64,000 bases of DNA from Pampus argenteus. Lineage: Eukaryota > Chordata > Actinopteri > Scombriformes > Stromateidae. The translations under genes and the position numbers were made by a program. Positions 49,901 through 63,491 of this stretch are shown here, piece after piece. Location: assembly GCA_036937835.1 (NCBI GenBank), contig CM072863.1, positions 26,558,501-26,622,500 on the forward strand. The letters run 5' to 3'. Within the stretch, counting starts at the first letter, position 1. The number at the start of each line of letters is the position of its first letter. Under the pieces are notes generated by a model, which was not told where the DNA came from, made no database searches, and saw nothing but the letters and a program-made list of their open reading frames with translations.

Positions 49901-52664
49901 TCCTGACTCCTCTCCTTATTCTGATAGAAAAAAACAACAGAAAGACAATAAAGATCAGTGTTTTGTTATCAATTGAAGTCTGATCAGTGCATGAAGTAAA
50001 AAAAAAGTGTCTGAATTCAAAATTAGTGTCCAACTTCTCATTGTCTCCAGTCCTCTGTTGTCTCTACAAAACTAAAGGAAGACAAGAGAAAACAAATTCA
50101 CAAAGTTACACTCATGCAGTTAAAGTCGTATAAAAATAAGATTAAAATGGCAGTGATCAAACTCTAATTAAAATTACAAAAATACAGAAATTAAAAGTAT
50201 TTCCAAAAAGTAAAAAAAAAAAAAAACATTATTCAAACTTTATACTGCACGCTACACTCCTGACTCCTCTCCTTATTCTGAAAGAAAAAAACAACAGAAA
50301 GACAATAAAGATCAGTGTTTTGTTATCAATTGAAGTCTAAACAGTGCATGAAGTCAAAGAAAAATGTCTGAATTTAAAATTAGTGTCCAACTTCTCATTG
50401 TCTCCAGTCCACTGTTGTCTCTACAAAACTAAAGGAAGACAAGAGGAAATAAATTCACAAAGTTACACTCATGCAGTTAAAGTCGTATAAAAATAAGATT
50501 AAAATGACAGTGATCAAACTCTAATTAAAATTACAAAAATACAGAAATTAAAAGTATATCCAAAAGTAAAAAAAAAAACACTGTTCAAACTTTATATTGC
50601 ACGTCACACTCCTGACTCCTCTCATTATTCTGAAAGAAAAAAAACTAAACAGAAAGACAATAAAGATCAGTGTTAAAAAAACCAGATCAAGACACAATTG
50701 TCATCAGATGAAATATGAGCACACGTTTACTGTACCTGAATTTAAAATGAGTGTCCAACTTCTCATTGTCTCCAGTCCTCTGTTGTCTCTACAAAACTAA
50801 AGGAAGACAAGAGAAAAACAATTTCACAAAGTTACACTCATGCAGTTAAAGTCGTATAAAAATAAAATTAAAATGGCAGTGATCAAACTCTAATTAAAAT
50901 TACAAAAATACAGAAATTAAAAGTATTTCCAAAAAGTAAAAAAAAAAACAGTTCAAACTTTATACTGCACGCCACACTCCTGACTCCTCTCCTTATTTTG
51001 AAAGAAAAAAACAACAGAAAGACAATAAAGATCAGTGTTTTGTTATCAATTGAAGTCTAAACAGTGCATGAAGTCAAAGAAAAGTGTCTGAATTTAAAAT
51101 TAGTGTCCAACTTCTCATTGTCTCCAGTCCTCTGTTGTCTCTACAAAACTAAAGGAAGACAAGAGGAAACAAATTCACAAAGTTACACTCATGCAGTTAA
51201 AGTCGTATAAAAATAAGATTAAAATGGCAGTGATCAAACTCTAATTAAAATTACAAAAATACAGAAATTAAAAGTATTTCCAAAAAGTAAAAAAAAAAAA
51301 AACATTATTCAAACTTTATACTGCACGCTACACTCCTGACTCCTCTCCTTATTCTGAAAGAAAAAAACAACAGAAAGACAATAAAGATCAGTGTTTTGTT
51401 ATCAATTGAAGTCTAAACAGTGCATGAAGTCAAAGAAAAGTGTCTGAATTTAAAATTAGTGTCCAACTTCCCATTGTCTCCAGTCCTCTGTTGTCTTTAC
51501 AAAACTAAAGGAAGACAAGAGAAAACAAATTCACAAAGTTACACTCATGCAGTTAAAGTCGTATAAAAATAAGATTAAAATGACAGTGATCAAACTCTAA
51601 TTAAAATTACAAAAATACAGAAATTAAAAGTATATCCAAAAAGTAAAAAAAAAACACTGTTCAAACTTTATACTGCACGTCACACTCCTGACTCCTCTCA
51701 TTATTATGAAAGAAAAAAAACTAAACAGAAAGACAATAAAGATCAGTGTTCAAAAACCAGATCAAGACACAATTGTCATCAGATGAAATATGAGCATACG
51801 TTTACTGTACCTGAATTTAAAATGAGTGTCCAACTTCTCATTGTCTCCAGTCCTCTGTTGTCTCTACAAAACTAAAGGAAGACAAGAGAAAACAATTTCA
51901 CAAAGTTACACTCATGCAGTTAAAGTCGTATAAAAATAAGATTAAAATGACAGTGATCAAACTCTAATTAAAATTACGAAAATACAGAAATTTAAAGTAT
52001 TTCCAAAAAGTACAAAAAAAACACTGTTCAAACTTTATATTGCACGTCACACTCCTGACTCCTCTCATTATTCTGAAAGAAAAAAAACTAAACAGAAAGA
52101 CAATAAAGATCAGTGTTAAAAAAACCAGATCAAGACACAATTGTCATCAGATGAAATATGAGCACACGTTTACTGTACCTGAATTTAAAATGAGTGTCCA
52201 ACTTCTCATTGTCTCCAGTCCTCTGTTGTCTCTACAAAACTAAAGGAAGACAAGAGAAAAACAATTTCACAAAGTTACACTCATGCAGTTAAAGTCGTAT
52301 AAAAATAAAATTAAAATGGCAGTGATCAAACTCTAATTAAAATTACAAAAATACAGAAATTAAAAGTATTTCCAAAAAGTAAAAAAAAAAACAGTTCAAA
52401 CTTTATACTGCACGCTACACTCCTGACTCCTCTCCTTATTCTGAAAGAAAAAAACAACAGAAAGACAATAAAGATCAGTGTTTTGTTATCAATTGAAGTC
52501 TAAACAGTGCATGAAGTCAAAGAAAAGTGTCTGAATTTAAAATTAGTGTCCAACTTCTCATTGTCTCCAGTCCTCTGTTGTCTCTACAAAACTAAAGGAA
52601 GACAAGAGGAAACAAATTCACAAAGTTACACTCATGCAGTTAAAGTCGTATAAAAATAAGATTA
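46938..52664 (+). repeat. 5,727-bp higher-order repeat, copy 2
   Basis: All the private markers of copy 1 recur here. The match continues about 70 bp past the nominal end, to about 52,730. There this copy is followed by AAACATTATTC where the start of the unit has AAACAGTTC. One small difference is CTACAGTCC near 49192 where copy 1 has CTACACTCC near 43466. The offset becomes 5,726 bp near the end, presumably from an A-tract change. Confidence 0.88.
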
Positions 52665-54160
52665 AAATGGCAGTGATCAAACTCTAATTAAAATTACAAA
52701 AATACAGAAATTAAAAGTATTTCCAAAAAGTAAAAAAAAAAAAAACATTATTCAAACTTTATACTGCACGCTACACTCCTGACTCCTCTCCTTATTCTGA
52801 AAGAAAAAAACAACAGAAAGACAATAAAGATCAGTGTTTTGTTATCAATTGAAGTCTGATCAGTGCATGAAGTCAAAAAAAAGTGTCTGAATTTAAAATG
52901 AGTGTCCAACTTCCCATTGTCTCCAGTCCTCTGTTGTCTTTACAAAACTAAAGGAAGACAAGAGAAAACAAATTCACAAAGTTACACTCATGCAGTTAAA
53001 GTCATATAAAAATAAGATTAAAATGACAGTGATCAAACTCTAATTAAAATTACAAAAATACAGAAATTTAAAGTATTTCCAAAAAGTACAAAAAAAAACA
53101 CTGTTCAAACTTTATATTGCACGTCACACTCCTGACTCCTCTCATTATTCTGAAAGAAAAAAAACTAAACAGAAAGACAATAAAGATCAGTGTTAAAAAA
53201 ACCAGATCAAGACACAATTGTCATCAGATGAAATATGAGCACACGTTTACTGTACCTGAATTTAAAATGAGTGTCCAACTTCTCATTGTCTCCAGTCCTC
53301 TGTTGTCTCTACAAAACTAAAGGAAGACAAGAGAAAAACAATTTCACAAAGTTACACTCATGCAGTTAAAGTCGTATAAAAATAAAATTAAAATGGCAGT
53401 GATCAAACTCTAATTAAAATTACAAAAATACAGAAATTAAAAGTATTTCCAAAAAGTAAAAAAAAAAACACTGTTCAAACTTTATACTGCACGTCACACT
53501 CCTGACTCCTCTCCTTATTCTGAAAGAAAAAAACAACAGAAAGACAATAAAGATCAGTGTTTTGTTATCAATTGAAGTCTGATCAGTGCATGAAGTCAAA
53601 AAAAAGTGTCTGAATTTAAAATGAGTGTCCAACTTCCCATTGTCTCCAGTCCTCTGTTGTCTTTACAAAACTAAAGGAAGACAAGAGAAAACAAATTCAC
53701 AAAGTTACACTCATGCAGTTAAAGTCATATAAAAATAAGATTAAAATGACAGTGATCAAACTCTAATTAAAATTACAAAAATACAGAAATTTAAAGTATT
53801 TCCAAAAAGTACAAAAAAAACACTGTTCAAACTTTATATTGCACATCACACTCCTGACTCCTCTCATTATTCTGAAAGAAAAAAAACTAAACAGAAAGAC
53901 AATAAAGATCAGTGTTAAAAAAACCAGATCAAGACACAATTGTCATCAGATGAAATATGAGCACACGTTTACTGTACCTGAATTTAAAATGAGTGTCCAA
54001 CTTCTCATTGTCTCCAGTCCTCTGTTGTCTCTACAAAACTAAAGGAAGACAAGAGAAAAACAATTTCACAAAGTTACACTCATGCAGTTAAAGTCGTATA
54101 AAAATAAAATTAAAATGACAGTGATCAAACTCTAATTAAAATTACGAAAATACAGAAATT

Positions 54161-56309
54161 TAAAGTATTTCCAAAAAGTACAAAAAAAACACTGTTCAAA
54201 CTTTATATTGCACGTCACACTCCTGACTCCTCTCATTATTCTGAAAGAAAAAAAACTAAACAGAAAGACAATAAAGATCAGTGTTAAAAAAACCAGATCA
54301 AGACACAATTGTCATCAGATGAAATATGAGCACACGTTTACTGTACCTGAATTTAAAATGAGTGTCCAACTTCTCATTGTCTCCAGTCCTCTGTTGTCTC
54401 TACAAAACTAAAGGAAGACAAGAGAAAAACAATTTCACAAAGTTACACTCATGCAGTTAAAGTCGTATAAAAATAAAATTAAAATGGCAGTGATCAAACT
54501 CTAATTAAAATTACAAAAATACAGAAATTAAAAGTATTTCCAAAAAGTAAAAAAAAAAACAGTTCAAACTTTATACTGCACGCTACACTCCTGACTCCTC
54601 TCCTTATTCTGAAAGAAAAAAACAACAGAAAGACAATAAAGATCAGTGTTTTGTTATCAATTGAAGTCTAAACAGTGCATGAAGTCAAAGAAAAGTGTCT
54701 GAATTTAAAATTAGTGTCCAACTTCTCATTGTCTCCAGTCCTCTGTTGTCTCTACAAAACTAAAGGAAGACAAGAGGAAACAAATTCACAAAGTTACACT
54801 CATGCAGTTAAAGTCGTATAAAAATAAGATTAAAATGGCAGTGATCAAACTCTAATTAAAATTACAAAAATACAGAAATTAAAAGTATTTCCAAAAAGTA
54901 AAAAAAAAAAAAACATTATTCAAACTTTATACTGCACGCTACAGTCCTGACTCCTCTCCTTATTCTGAAAGAAAAAAACAACAGAAAGACAATAAAGATC
55001 AGTGTTTTGTTATCAATTGAAGTCTAAACAGTGCATGAAGTCAAAGAAAAGTGTCTGAATTTAAAATTAGTGTCCAACTTCTCATTGTCTCCAGTCCTCT
55101 GTTGTCTCTACAAAACTAAAGGAAGACAAGAGGAAATAAATTCAAAGTTACACTCATGCAGTTAAAGTCGTATAAAAATAAGATTAAAATGACAGTGATC
55201 AAACTCTAATTAAAATTACAAAAATACAGAAATTAAAAGTATATCCAAAAAGTAAAAAAAAAAACACTGTTCAAACTTTATATTGCACGTCACACTCCTG
55301 ACTCCTCTCATTATTCTGAAAGAAAAAAAACTAAACAGAAAGACAATAAAGATCAGTGTTAAAAAAACCAGATCAAGACACAATTGTCATCAGATGAAAT
55401 ATGAGCACACGTTTACTGTACCTGAATTTAAAATGAGTGTCCAACTTCTCATTGTCTCCAGTCCTCTGTTGTCTCTACAAAACTAAAGGAAGACAAGAGA
55501 AAAACAATTTCACAAAGTTACACTCATGCAGTTAAAGTCGTATAAAAATAAAATTAAAATGGCAGTGATCAAACTCTAATTAAAATTACAAAAATACAGA
55601 AATTAAAAGTATTTCCAAAAAGTAAAAAAAAAAACAGTTCAAACTTTATACTGCACGCTACACTCCTGACTCCTCTCCTTATTCTGAAAGAAAAAAACAA
55701 CAGAAAGACAATAAAGATCAGTGTTTTGTTATCAATTGAAGTCTAAACAGTGCATGAAGTCAAAGAAAAGTGTCTGAATTTAAAATTAGTGTCCAACTTC
55801 TCATTGTCTCCAGTCCTCTGTTGTCTCTACAAAACTAAAGGAAGACAAGAGGAAACAAATTCACAAAGTTACACTCATGCAGTTAAAGTCGTATAAAAAT
55901 AAGATTAAAATGGCAGTGATCAAACTCTAATTAAAATTACAAAAATACAGAAATTAAAAGTATTTCCAAAAAGTAAAAAAAAAAAAAACATTATTCAAAC
56001 TTTATACTGCACGCTACAGTCCTGACTCCTCTCCTTATTCTGAAAGAAAAAAACAACAGAAAGACAATAAAGATCAGTGTTTTGTTATCAATTGAAGTCT
56101 AAACAGTGCATGAAGTCAAAGAAAAGTGTCTGAATTTAAAATTAGTGTCCAACTTCTCATTGTCTCCAGTCCTCTGTTGTCTCTACAAAACTAAAGGAAG
56201 ACAAGAGGAAATAAATTCAAAGTTACACTCATGCAGTTAAAGTCGTATAAAAATAAGATTAAAATGACAGTGATCAAACTCTAATTAAAATTACAAAAAT
56301 ACAGAAATT
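54161..56309 (+). repeat. 1,075-bp trimer, two copies
   Basis: The GAGCACACG B variant, an A monomer, and an A monomer with CTACAGTCC form a trimer at 54161-55234 and again at 55235-56309. Both copies carry a private deletion in the third monomer, reading AAATTCAAAGTTAC instead of AAATTCACAAAGTTAC. Confidence 0.82.
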
Positions 56310-58092
56310 AAAAGTATATCCAAAAAGTAAAAAAAAAAACACTGTTCAAACTTTATACTGCACGTCACACTCCTGACTCCTCTCCTTATTCTGAAAGAAA
56401 AAAACAACAGAAAGACAATAAAGATCAGTGTTTTGTTATCAATTGAAGTCTGATCAGTGCATGAAGTCAAAAAAAAGTGTCTGAATTTAAAATGAGTGTC
56501 CAACTTCCCATTGTCTCCAGTCCTCTGTTGTCTTTACAAAACTAAAGGAAGACAAGAGAAAACAAATTCACAAAGTTACACTCATGCAGTTAAAGTCATA
56601 TAAAAATAAGATTAAAATGACAGTGATCAAACTCTAATTAAAATTACAAAAATACAGAAATTTAAAGTATTTCCAAAAAGTACAAAAAAAACACTGTTCA
56701 AACTTTATATTGCACGTCACACTCCTGACTCCTCTCATTATTCTGAAAGAAAAAAAACTAAACAGAAAGACAATAAAGATCAGTGTTAAAAAAACCAGAT
56801 CAAGACACAACTGTCATCAGATGAAATATGAGCACACGTTTACTGTACCTGAATTTAAAATGAGTGTCCAACTTCTCATTGTCTCCAGTCCTCTGTTGTC
56901 TCTACAAAACTAAAGGAAGACAAGAGAAAAACAATTTCACAAAGTTACACTCATGCAGTTAAAGTCGTATAAAAATAAAATTAAAATGGCAGTGATCAAA
57001 CTCTAATTAAAATTACAAAAATACAGAAATTAAAAGTATTTCCAAAAAGTAAAAAAAAAAACAGTTCAAACTTTATACTGCACGCTACACTCCTGACTCC
57101 TCTCCTTATTCTGAAAGAAAAAAACAACAGAAAGACAATAAAGATCAGTGTTTTGTTATCAATTGAAGTCTAAACAGTGCATGAAGTCAAAGAAAAGTGT
57201 CTGAATTTAAAATTAGTGTCCAACTTCTCATTGTCTCCAGTCCTCTGTTGTCTCTACAAAACTAAAGGAAGACAAGAGGAAACAAATTCACAAAGTTACA
57301 CTCATGCAGTTAAAGTCGTATAAAAATAAGATTAAAATGGCAGTGATCAAACTCTAATTAAAATTACAAAAATACAGAAATTAAAAGTATTTCTAAAAAG
57401 TAAAAAAAAAAAAAACATTATTCAAACTTTATACTGCACGCTACAGTCCTGACTCCTCTCCTTATTCTGAAAGAAAAAAACAACAGAAAGACAATAAAGA
57501 TCAGTGTTTTGTTATCAATTGAAGTCTAAACAGTGCATGAAGTCAAAGAAAAGTGTCTGAATTTAAAATTAGTGTCCAACTTCTCATTGTCTCCAGTCCT
57601 CTGTTGTCTCTACAAAACTAAAGGAAGACAAGAGGAAATAAATTCACAAAGTTACACTCATGCAGTTAAAGTCGTATAAAAATAAGATTAAAATGACAGT
57701 GATCAAACTCTAATTAAAATTACAAAAATACAGAAATTAAAAGTATATCCAAAAAGTAAAAAAAAAAAACACTGTTCAAACTTTATACTGCACGTCACAC
57801 TCCTGACTCCTCTCCTTATTCTGAAAGAAAAAAACAACAGAAAGACAATAAAGATCAGTGTTTTGTTATCAATTGAAGTCTGATCAGTGCATGAAGTCAA
57901 AGAAAAGTGTCTGAATTTAAAATTAGTGTCCAACTTCTCATTGTCTCCAGTCCTCTGTTGTCTCTACAAAACTAAAGGAAGACAAGAGGAAATAAATTCA
58001 CAAAGTTACACTCATGCAGTTAAAGTCGTATAAAAATAAGATTAAAATGACAGTGATCAAACTCTAATTAAAATTACAAAAATACAGAAATT
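55235..58092 (+). repeat. Four-monomer unit of 1,428-1,430 bp, two copies
   Basis: The trimer above plus an A monomer with GTCTGATCAG forms a tetramer at 55235-56662 and 56663-58092. CTACAGTCC recurs at 56016 and 57442. The second copy lacks the AAATTCAAAGTT deletion and has private changes, CACAACTGTC near 56808 and ATTTCTAAAAAG near 57391. The tetramer therefore contains and overlaps the trimer, showing nested amplification. Confidence 0.78.
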
Positions 58093-59168
58093 TAAAGTAT
58101 TTCCAAAAAGTACAAAAAAAACACTGTTCAAACTTTATATTGCACGTCACACTCCTGACTCCTCTCATTATTCTGAAAGAAAAAAAACTAAACAGAAAGA
58201 CAATAAAGATCAGTGTTAAAAAAACCAGATCAAGACACAATTGTCATCAGATGAAATATGAGCACACGTTTACTGTACCTGAATTTAAAATGAGTGTCCA
58301 ACTTCTCATTGTCTCCAGTCCTCTGTTGTCTCTACAAAACTAAAGGAAGACAAGAGAAAAACAATTTCACAAAGTTACACTCATGCAGTTAAAGTCGTAT
58401 AAAAATAAAATTAAAATGGCAGTGATCAAACTCTAATTAAAATTACAAAAATACAGAAATTAAAAGTATTTCCAAAAAGTAAAAAAAAAAACAGTTCAAA
58501 CTTTATACTGCACGCCACACTCCTGACTCCTCTCCTTATTCTGAAAGAAAAAAACAACAGAAAGACAATAAAGATCAGTGTTTTGTTATCAATTGAAGTC
58601 TAAACAGTGCATGAAGTCAAAGAAAAGTGTCTGAATTTAAAATTAGTGTCCAACTTCTCATTGTCTCCAGTCCTCTGTTGTCTCTACAAAACTAAAAGAA
58701 GACAAGAGGAAACAAATTCACAAAGTTACACTCATGCAGTTAAAGTCATATAAAAATAAGATTAAAATGGCAGTGATCAAACTCTAATTAAAATTACAAA
58801 AATACAGAAATTAAAAGTATTTCCAAAAAGTAAAAAAAAAAAAAACATTATTCAAACTTTATACTGCACGCTACACTCCTGACTCCTCTCCTTATTCTGA
58901 AAGAAAAAAAAAACAGAAAGACAATAAAGATCAGTGTTTTGTTATCAATTGAAGTCTAAACAGTGCATGAAGTCAAAGAAAAGTGTCTGAATTTAAAATT
59001 AGTGTCCAACTTCTCATTGTCTCCAGTCCTCTGTTGTCTCTACAAAACTAAAGGAAGACAAGAGAAAACAATTTCACAAAGTTACACTCATGCAGTTAAA
59101 GTCGTATAAAAATAAGATTAAAATGGCAGTGATCAAACTCTAATTAAAATTACAAAAATACAGAAATT

Positions 59169-59549
59169 AAAAGTATTTCCAAAAAGTAAAAAAAAAAACA
59201 CTGTTCAAACTTTATACTGCACGTCACACTCCTGACTCCTCTCATTATTCTGAAAGAAAAAAAATAAACAGAAAGACAATAAAGATCAGTGTTCAAAGTG
59301 TTCAAAAACCAGATCAAGACACAAATGTCATCAGATGAAATATGAGCATATCATAAGTTTACTGTACCTGAATTTAAAATGAGTGTCCAACTTTTCATTG
59401 TCTCCAGTCCTCTGATCTCTCTACAAAACTAAATGAAGACAAGAGAAAACAATTTCACAAAGTTACACTCATGCAGTTAAAGTCGTATAAAAATAAGATT
59501 AAAATGGCAATGATCAAACTCTAATTAAAATTACAAAAATACAGAAATT
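59169..59549 (+). repeat. B-prime monomer (copy 4), paired with C
   Basis: It carries all B-prime markers and is followed directly by class C. It marks the end of the domain dominated by the GAGCACACG variant. Confidence 0.9.
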
Positions 59550-59848
59550 AAAAGTATTTCCAAAAAGTAAAAAAAAAAACACTGTTCAAACTTTATACTG
59601 CGAACAGATGACCAATTTGTTTTCAAATGAAAACTGATTAGTGCATGAAGTCAAAGAAAAGTGTCTCTGAATTTAAAATGAGTGTCCAACTTCTCATTGT
59701 CTCCAGTCCTCTGACCTCTCTACAAAACTAAATGAAGACAAAAGGAAACAAATTCACAAAGTTACACTCATGCAGTTAAAGTCGTATAAAAATAAGATTA
59801 AAATGGCAGTGATCAAACTCTAATTAAAATTACAAAAATACAGAAATT
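59550..59848 (+). repeat. Short class C monomer (copy 6)
   Basis: This C monomer has private changes TTTGTTTTCAAATG and AAAACTGATTAG. Confidence 0.9.
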
Positions 59849-60204
59849 AAAAGTATTTCGAAAAAGTAAAAAAAAAAAAAACATTATTCAAACTTTATAC
59901 TGCACGCTACACTCCTGACTCCTCTCCTTATTCTGAAAGAAAAAAACAACAGAAAGACAATAAAGATCAGTGTTTTGTTATCAATTGAAGTCTAAACAGT
60001 TCATGAAGTCAAAGAAAAGTGTCTGAATTTAAAATTAGTGTCCAACTTCTCATTGTCTCCAGTCCTCTGTTGTCTCTACAAAACTAAAGGAAGACAAGAG
60101 GAAATAAATTCACAAAGTTACACTCATGCAGTTAAAGTCGTATAAAAATAAGATTAAAATGGCAATGATCAAACTCTAATTAAAATTATAAAAATACAGA
60201 AATT

Positions 60205-60500
60205 AAAAGTATTTCCAAAAAGTAAAAAAAAAACACTGTTCAAACTTTATACTGCGAACAGATGACAAATTTGTTATCAAATGAAATCTGATCAGTGCAT
60301 AAAGTCAAAGAAAAGTGTCTCTGAATCTAAAATGAGTGTCCAACTTCTCATTGTCTCCAGTCCTCTGACCTCTCTACAAAACTAAATGAAGACAAAAGGA
60401 AACAAATTCACAGTTACACTCATGCAGTTAAAGTCGCAAAAAAATAAGATTAAAATGACAGTGATTAAACTTTAATTAAAATTACAAAAATACAGAAATT
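60205..60500 (+). repeat. Short class C monomer (copy 7)
   Basis: This C monomer has GATGACAAATTTG, GTGCATAAAG and GAATCTAAAATG. It lacks AA in the CACAGTTACACTC segment, as the first C monomer at 5645 does. It is preceded by a class A monomer. Confidence 0.9.
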
Positions 60501-61131
60501 AAAAGTATTTCCAAAAAAGTAAAAAAAAAAAAAACATTATTCAAACTTTATACTGCACGTCACACTCCTGACTCCTCTCATTATTCTGAAAGAAAACAAA
60601 TAAACAGAAAGACAATAAAGATCAGTGTTCAAAAACCAGATCAAGACACAATTGTCATCAGATGAAATATGAGCATACGTTTACTGTACCTGAATTTAAA
60701 ATGAGTGTCCAACATCTCATTTGTCTCTGTCCTCTGTTGTCTCTACATAACTAAAGGAAGACAAGAGGAAACAAATTCACAAAGTTACACTCATGCAGTT
60801 AAAGTCGTATAAAAATAAGATTAAAACGGTAGTGATCAAACTCTAATTAAAATTACAAAAATACAGAAATTAAAAGTATTTCCAAAAAGTTAAAAAATAA
60901 CACTGTTCAAACTTTATACTGCACGTCACACTAATGACTCCTCTCCTTATTCTGAAAGAAAAAAACAACAGAAAGACAATAAAGATCAGTGTTCAAAGTG
61001 TTCAAAAACCAGATCAAGACATAAATGTCATCAGATGAAATATGAGCATATCATAAGTTTACTGTACGTGAATTTAAAATGACTGATCAAAGTTATTATT
61101 GTCTCCAGTCCTCTGATCTCTCTACAAAACT

Positions 61132-61976
61132 ATATGAAGATGAGAACAAACAGTGGTTAAACATGTTACAACAGTTGAAAGATTCATCATCACATGAATT
61201 AGGATGAAAATGTCAAATCGTATTGATAAACATTAAATTTTAAATTTCATATTTCCTCTCAACATTTCTCCTCTTCTTTCATAAAAGGAAAAAATATTAT
61301 ATTGAAATAAAAAAGAGAAAAAGTTAAAATTTTAAAAGTTCATAGCCAAATACTTCAGTGGTTACTTGTCAGTCTGTCCTTAATATTGGCTTAAAGTTAA
61401 ATATATTGTACACGTTGAAAAGAAAACAATTATCTTTGAATTTCAACTAGACTACATTGCAAATAAAATAAAAAACACCAGGCTACTTATAAATATAACA
61501 AATTATTATATGTATATATATATATGTATGTATACATTTCACAACTCTCTTCACCTTTGGTTGCAAATCAAAGTATAACTTAAATTCAGAAATTTTCCTA
61601 CATCAGAAAAATGTGAAACTTACTGTAAGTTTTTTTTTGTTTGCGTAGAGACGTATGATCTTGTCATATTGTGTTCAGTCCAGTTTCTGGTTGAAATGTG
61701 TTTCTCTCACATCATGCTGTGTGTCTGTTCCTCTCCAAACACTGAAAAGACAGGAGTTCTGTGTGCAAATGTTCTGTTATCTGTTATTACTTGGATTCTA
61801 GAACATCCTTACGATGCAACAAAAGAAATAAGTTTGGACTTTACAGTCCCAGTGAAATATATGATTCACACAATACACAGTCAAACCAGAAGATAAATGT
61901 TTATGAAGCATTCACTCAGCAATTCGTTCTTATTCATTGATTCATTATAATAAAATTATGAAAGAAAACTGTACAA
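61132..61976 (+). repeat. D segment copy 8
   Basis: This is the shortest D, because of a short (TA)n tract. It has ATAAAAGGAAAAAAT near 61283 and lacks the D6/D7 2-bp insertion. The open frame (ATG at 61696, stop ending at 61896) is intact and appears identical to D1. Confidence 0.85.
61507..61535. repeat. (TA)n microsatellite in D8
   Basis: This is the shortest TA run among the eight D copies, with a TATGTATGTATACAT end. Confidence 0.95.
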
Positions 61977-63491
61977 GAGGAAACAAATTTACAAAGTTAC
62001 ACTAATGCAGTTAAAGTCGCATAAAAATAAGTGATCAAACTCTAATTAAAATTACAAAAATACAGAAATTAAACGTATATCCCAAAAAAAAAAACACTGT
62101 TCAAACTTTATACTGCACGTCACACTCCTGACTCCTCTCCTTATTCTGAAAGAAAAAAACAACAGAAAGACAGTAAAGATCAGTGTTTTGTTATCAATTG
62201 AAGTCTGATCAGTGCATGAAGTCGAAAAAAAGTGTCTGAATTTAAAATTAGTGTCCAACTTCTCATTGTCTCCAGTCCTCTGTTGTCTCTACAAAACTAA
62301 AGGAAGACGAGAAAACAAATTCACAAAGTTACACTCATGCAGTTAAAGTCGTATAAAAATAAGATTAAAATGGGAGTGATCAAACTCTAATTAAAATTAC
62401 AAAAATACAGAAATTAAAAGTATTTCCAAAAAAGTAAAAAAAAAAAAAAAACATTATTTAAACTTTATACTGCACGTCACACTCCTGACTCCTCTCATTA
62501 TTCTGAAAGAAAAAAAACTATTCAAAAAGACAATAAAGATCAGTGTTCAAAAACCAGATCAAGACACAATTGTCATCAGATGAAATATGAGCATACGTTT
62601 ACTGTACCTGAATTTAAAATGAGTGTCCAACTTCTCATTGTCTCCAGTCCTCTGTTGTCTCTACAAAACTAAAGGAAGACAAGAGAAAACAATTTCACAA
62701 AGTTACACTCATGCAGTTAAAGTCGTATAAAAATAAGATTAAAATGGCAGTGATCAAACTCTAATTAAAATTACAAAAATACAGAAATTAAAAGTATTTC
62801 CAAAAAGTAAAAAAAAAAACAGTTCAAACTTTATACTGCACGCTACACTCCTGACTCCTCTCCTTATTCTGAAAGAAAAAAACAACAGAAAGACAATAAA
62901 GATCAGTGTTTTGTTATCAATTGAAGTCTAAACAGTGCATGAAGTCAAAGAAAAGTGTCTGAATTTAAAATTAGTGTCCAACTTCTCATTGTCTCCAGTC
63001 CTCTGTTGTCTCTACAAAACTAAAGGAAGACAAGAGGAAATAAATTCACAAAGTTACACTCATGCAGTTAAAGTCGTATAAAAATAAGATTAAAATGACA
63101 GTGATCAAACTTTAATTAAAATTACAAAAATACAGAAATTAAAAGTATATCCAAAAAGAAAAAAAAAACACTGTTCAAACTTTATACTGCACGTCACACT
63201 CCTGACTCCTCTCCTTATTCTGAAAGAAAAAAACAACAGAAAGACAATAAAGATCAGTGTTTTGTTATCAATTGAAGTCTGATCAGTGCATGAAGTCAAA
63301 AAAAAGTGTCTGAATTTAAAATGAGTGTCCAACTTCCCATTGTCTCCAGTCCTCTGTTGTCTCTACAAAACTAAAGGAAGACAAGAGAAAACAAATTCAC
63401 AAAGTTACACTCATGCAGTTAAAGTCGTATAAAAATAAGATTAAAATGACAGTGATCAAACTCTAATTAAAATTACATAAATACAGAAATT

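Larger units (their letters stand above)
38646..61131 (+). repeat. Array segment 8: about 63 monomers without any D segment
   Basis: This 22.5-kb run holds only monomers. From about 40.2 to 58.4 kb a special B variant is frequent. It has AAATTTAAAGTATTTCC at its start, GTGTTAAAAAAACC, GAGCACACG, and an AAATAAAATTAAAATGG tail. It alternates with A monomers carrying GTCTAAACAG. The variant is not seen outside this run. Higher-order units of 723, 5,727, 1,075 and 1,428-1,430 bp are listed separately. From about 59.1 kb the run returns to B-prime, C and AACATCTCATTTGTC-B monomers typical of the approach to D6-D8. Confidence 0.88.
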
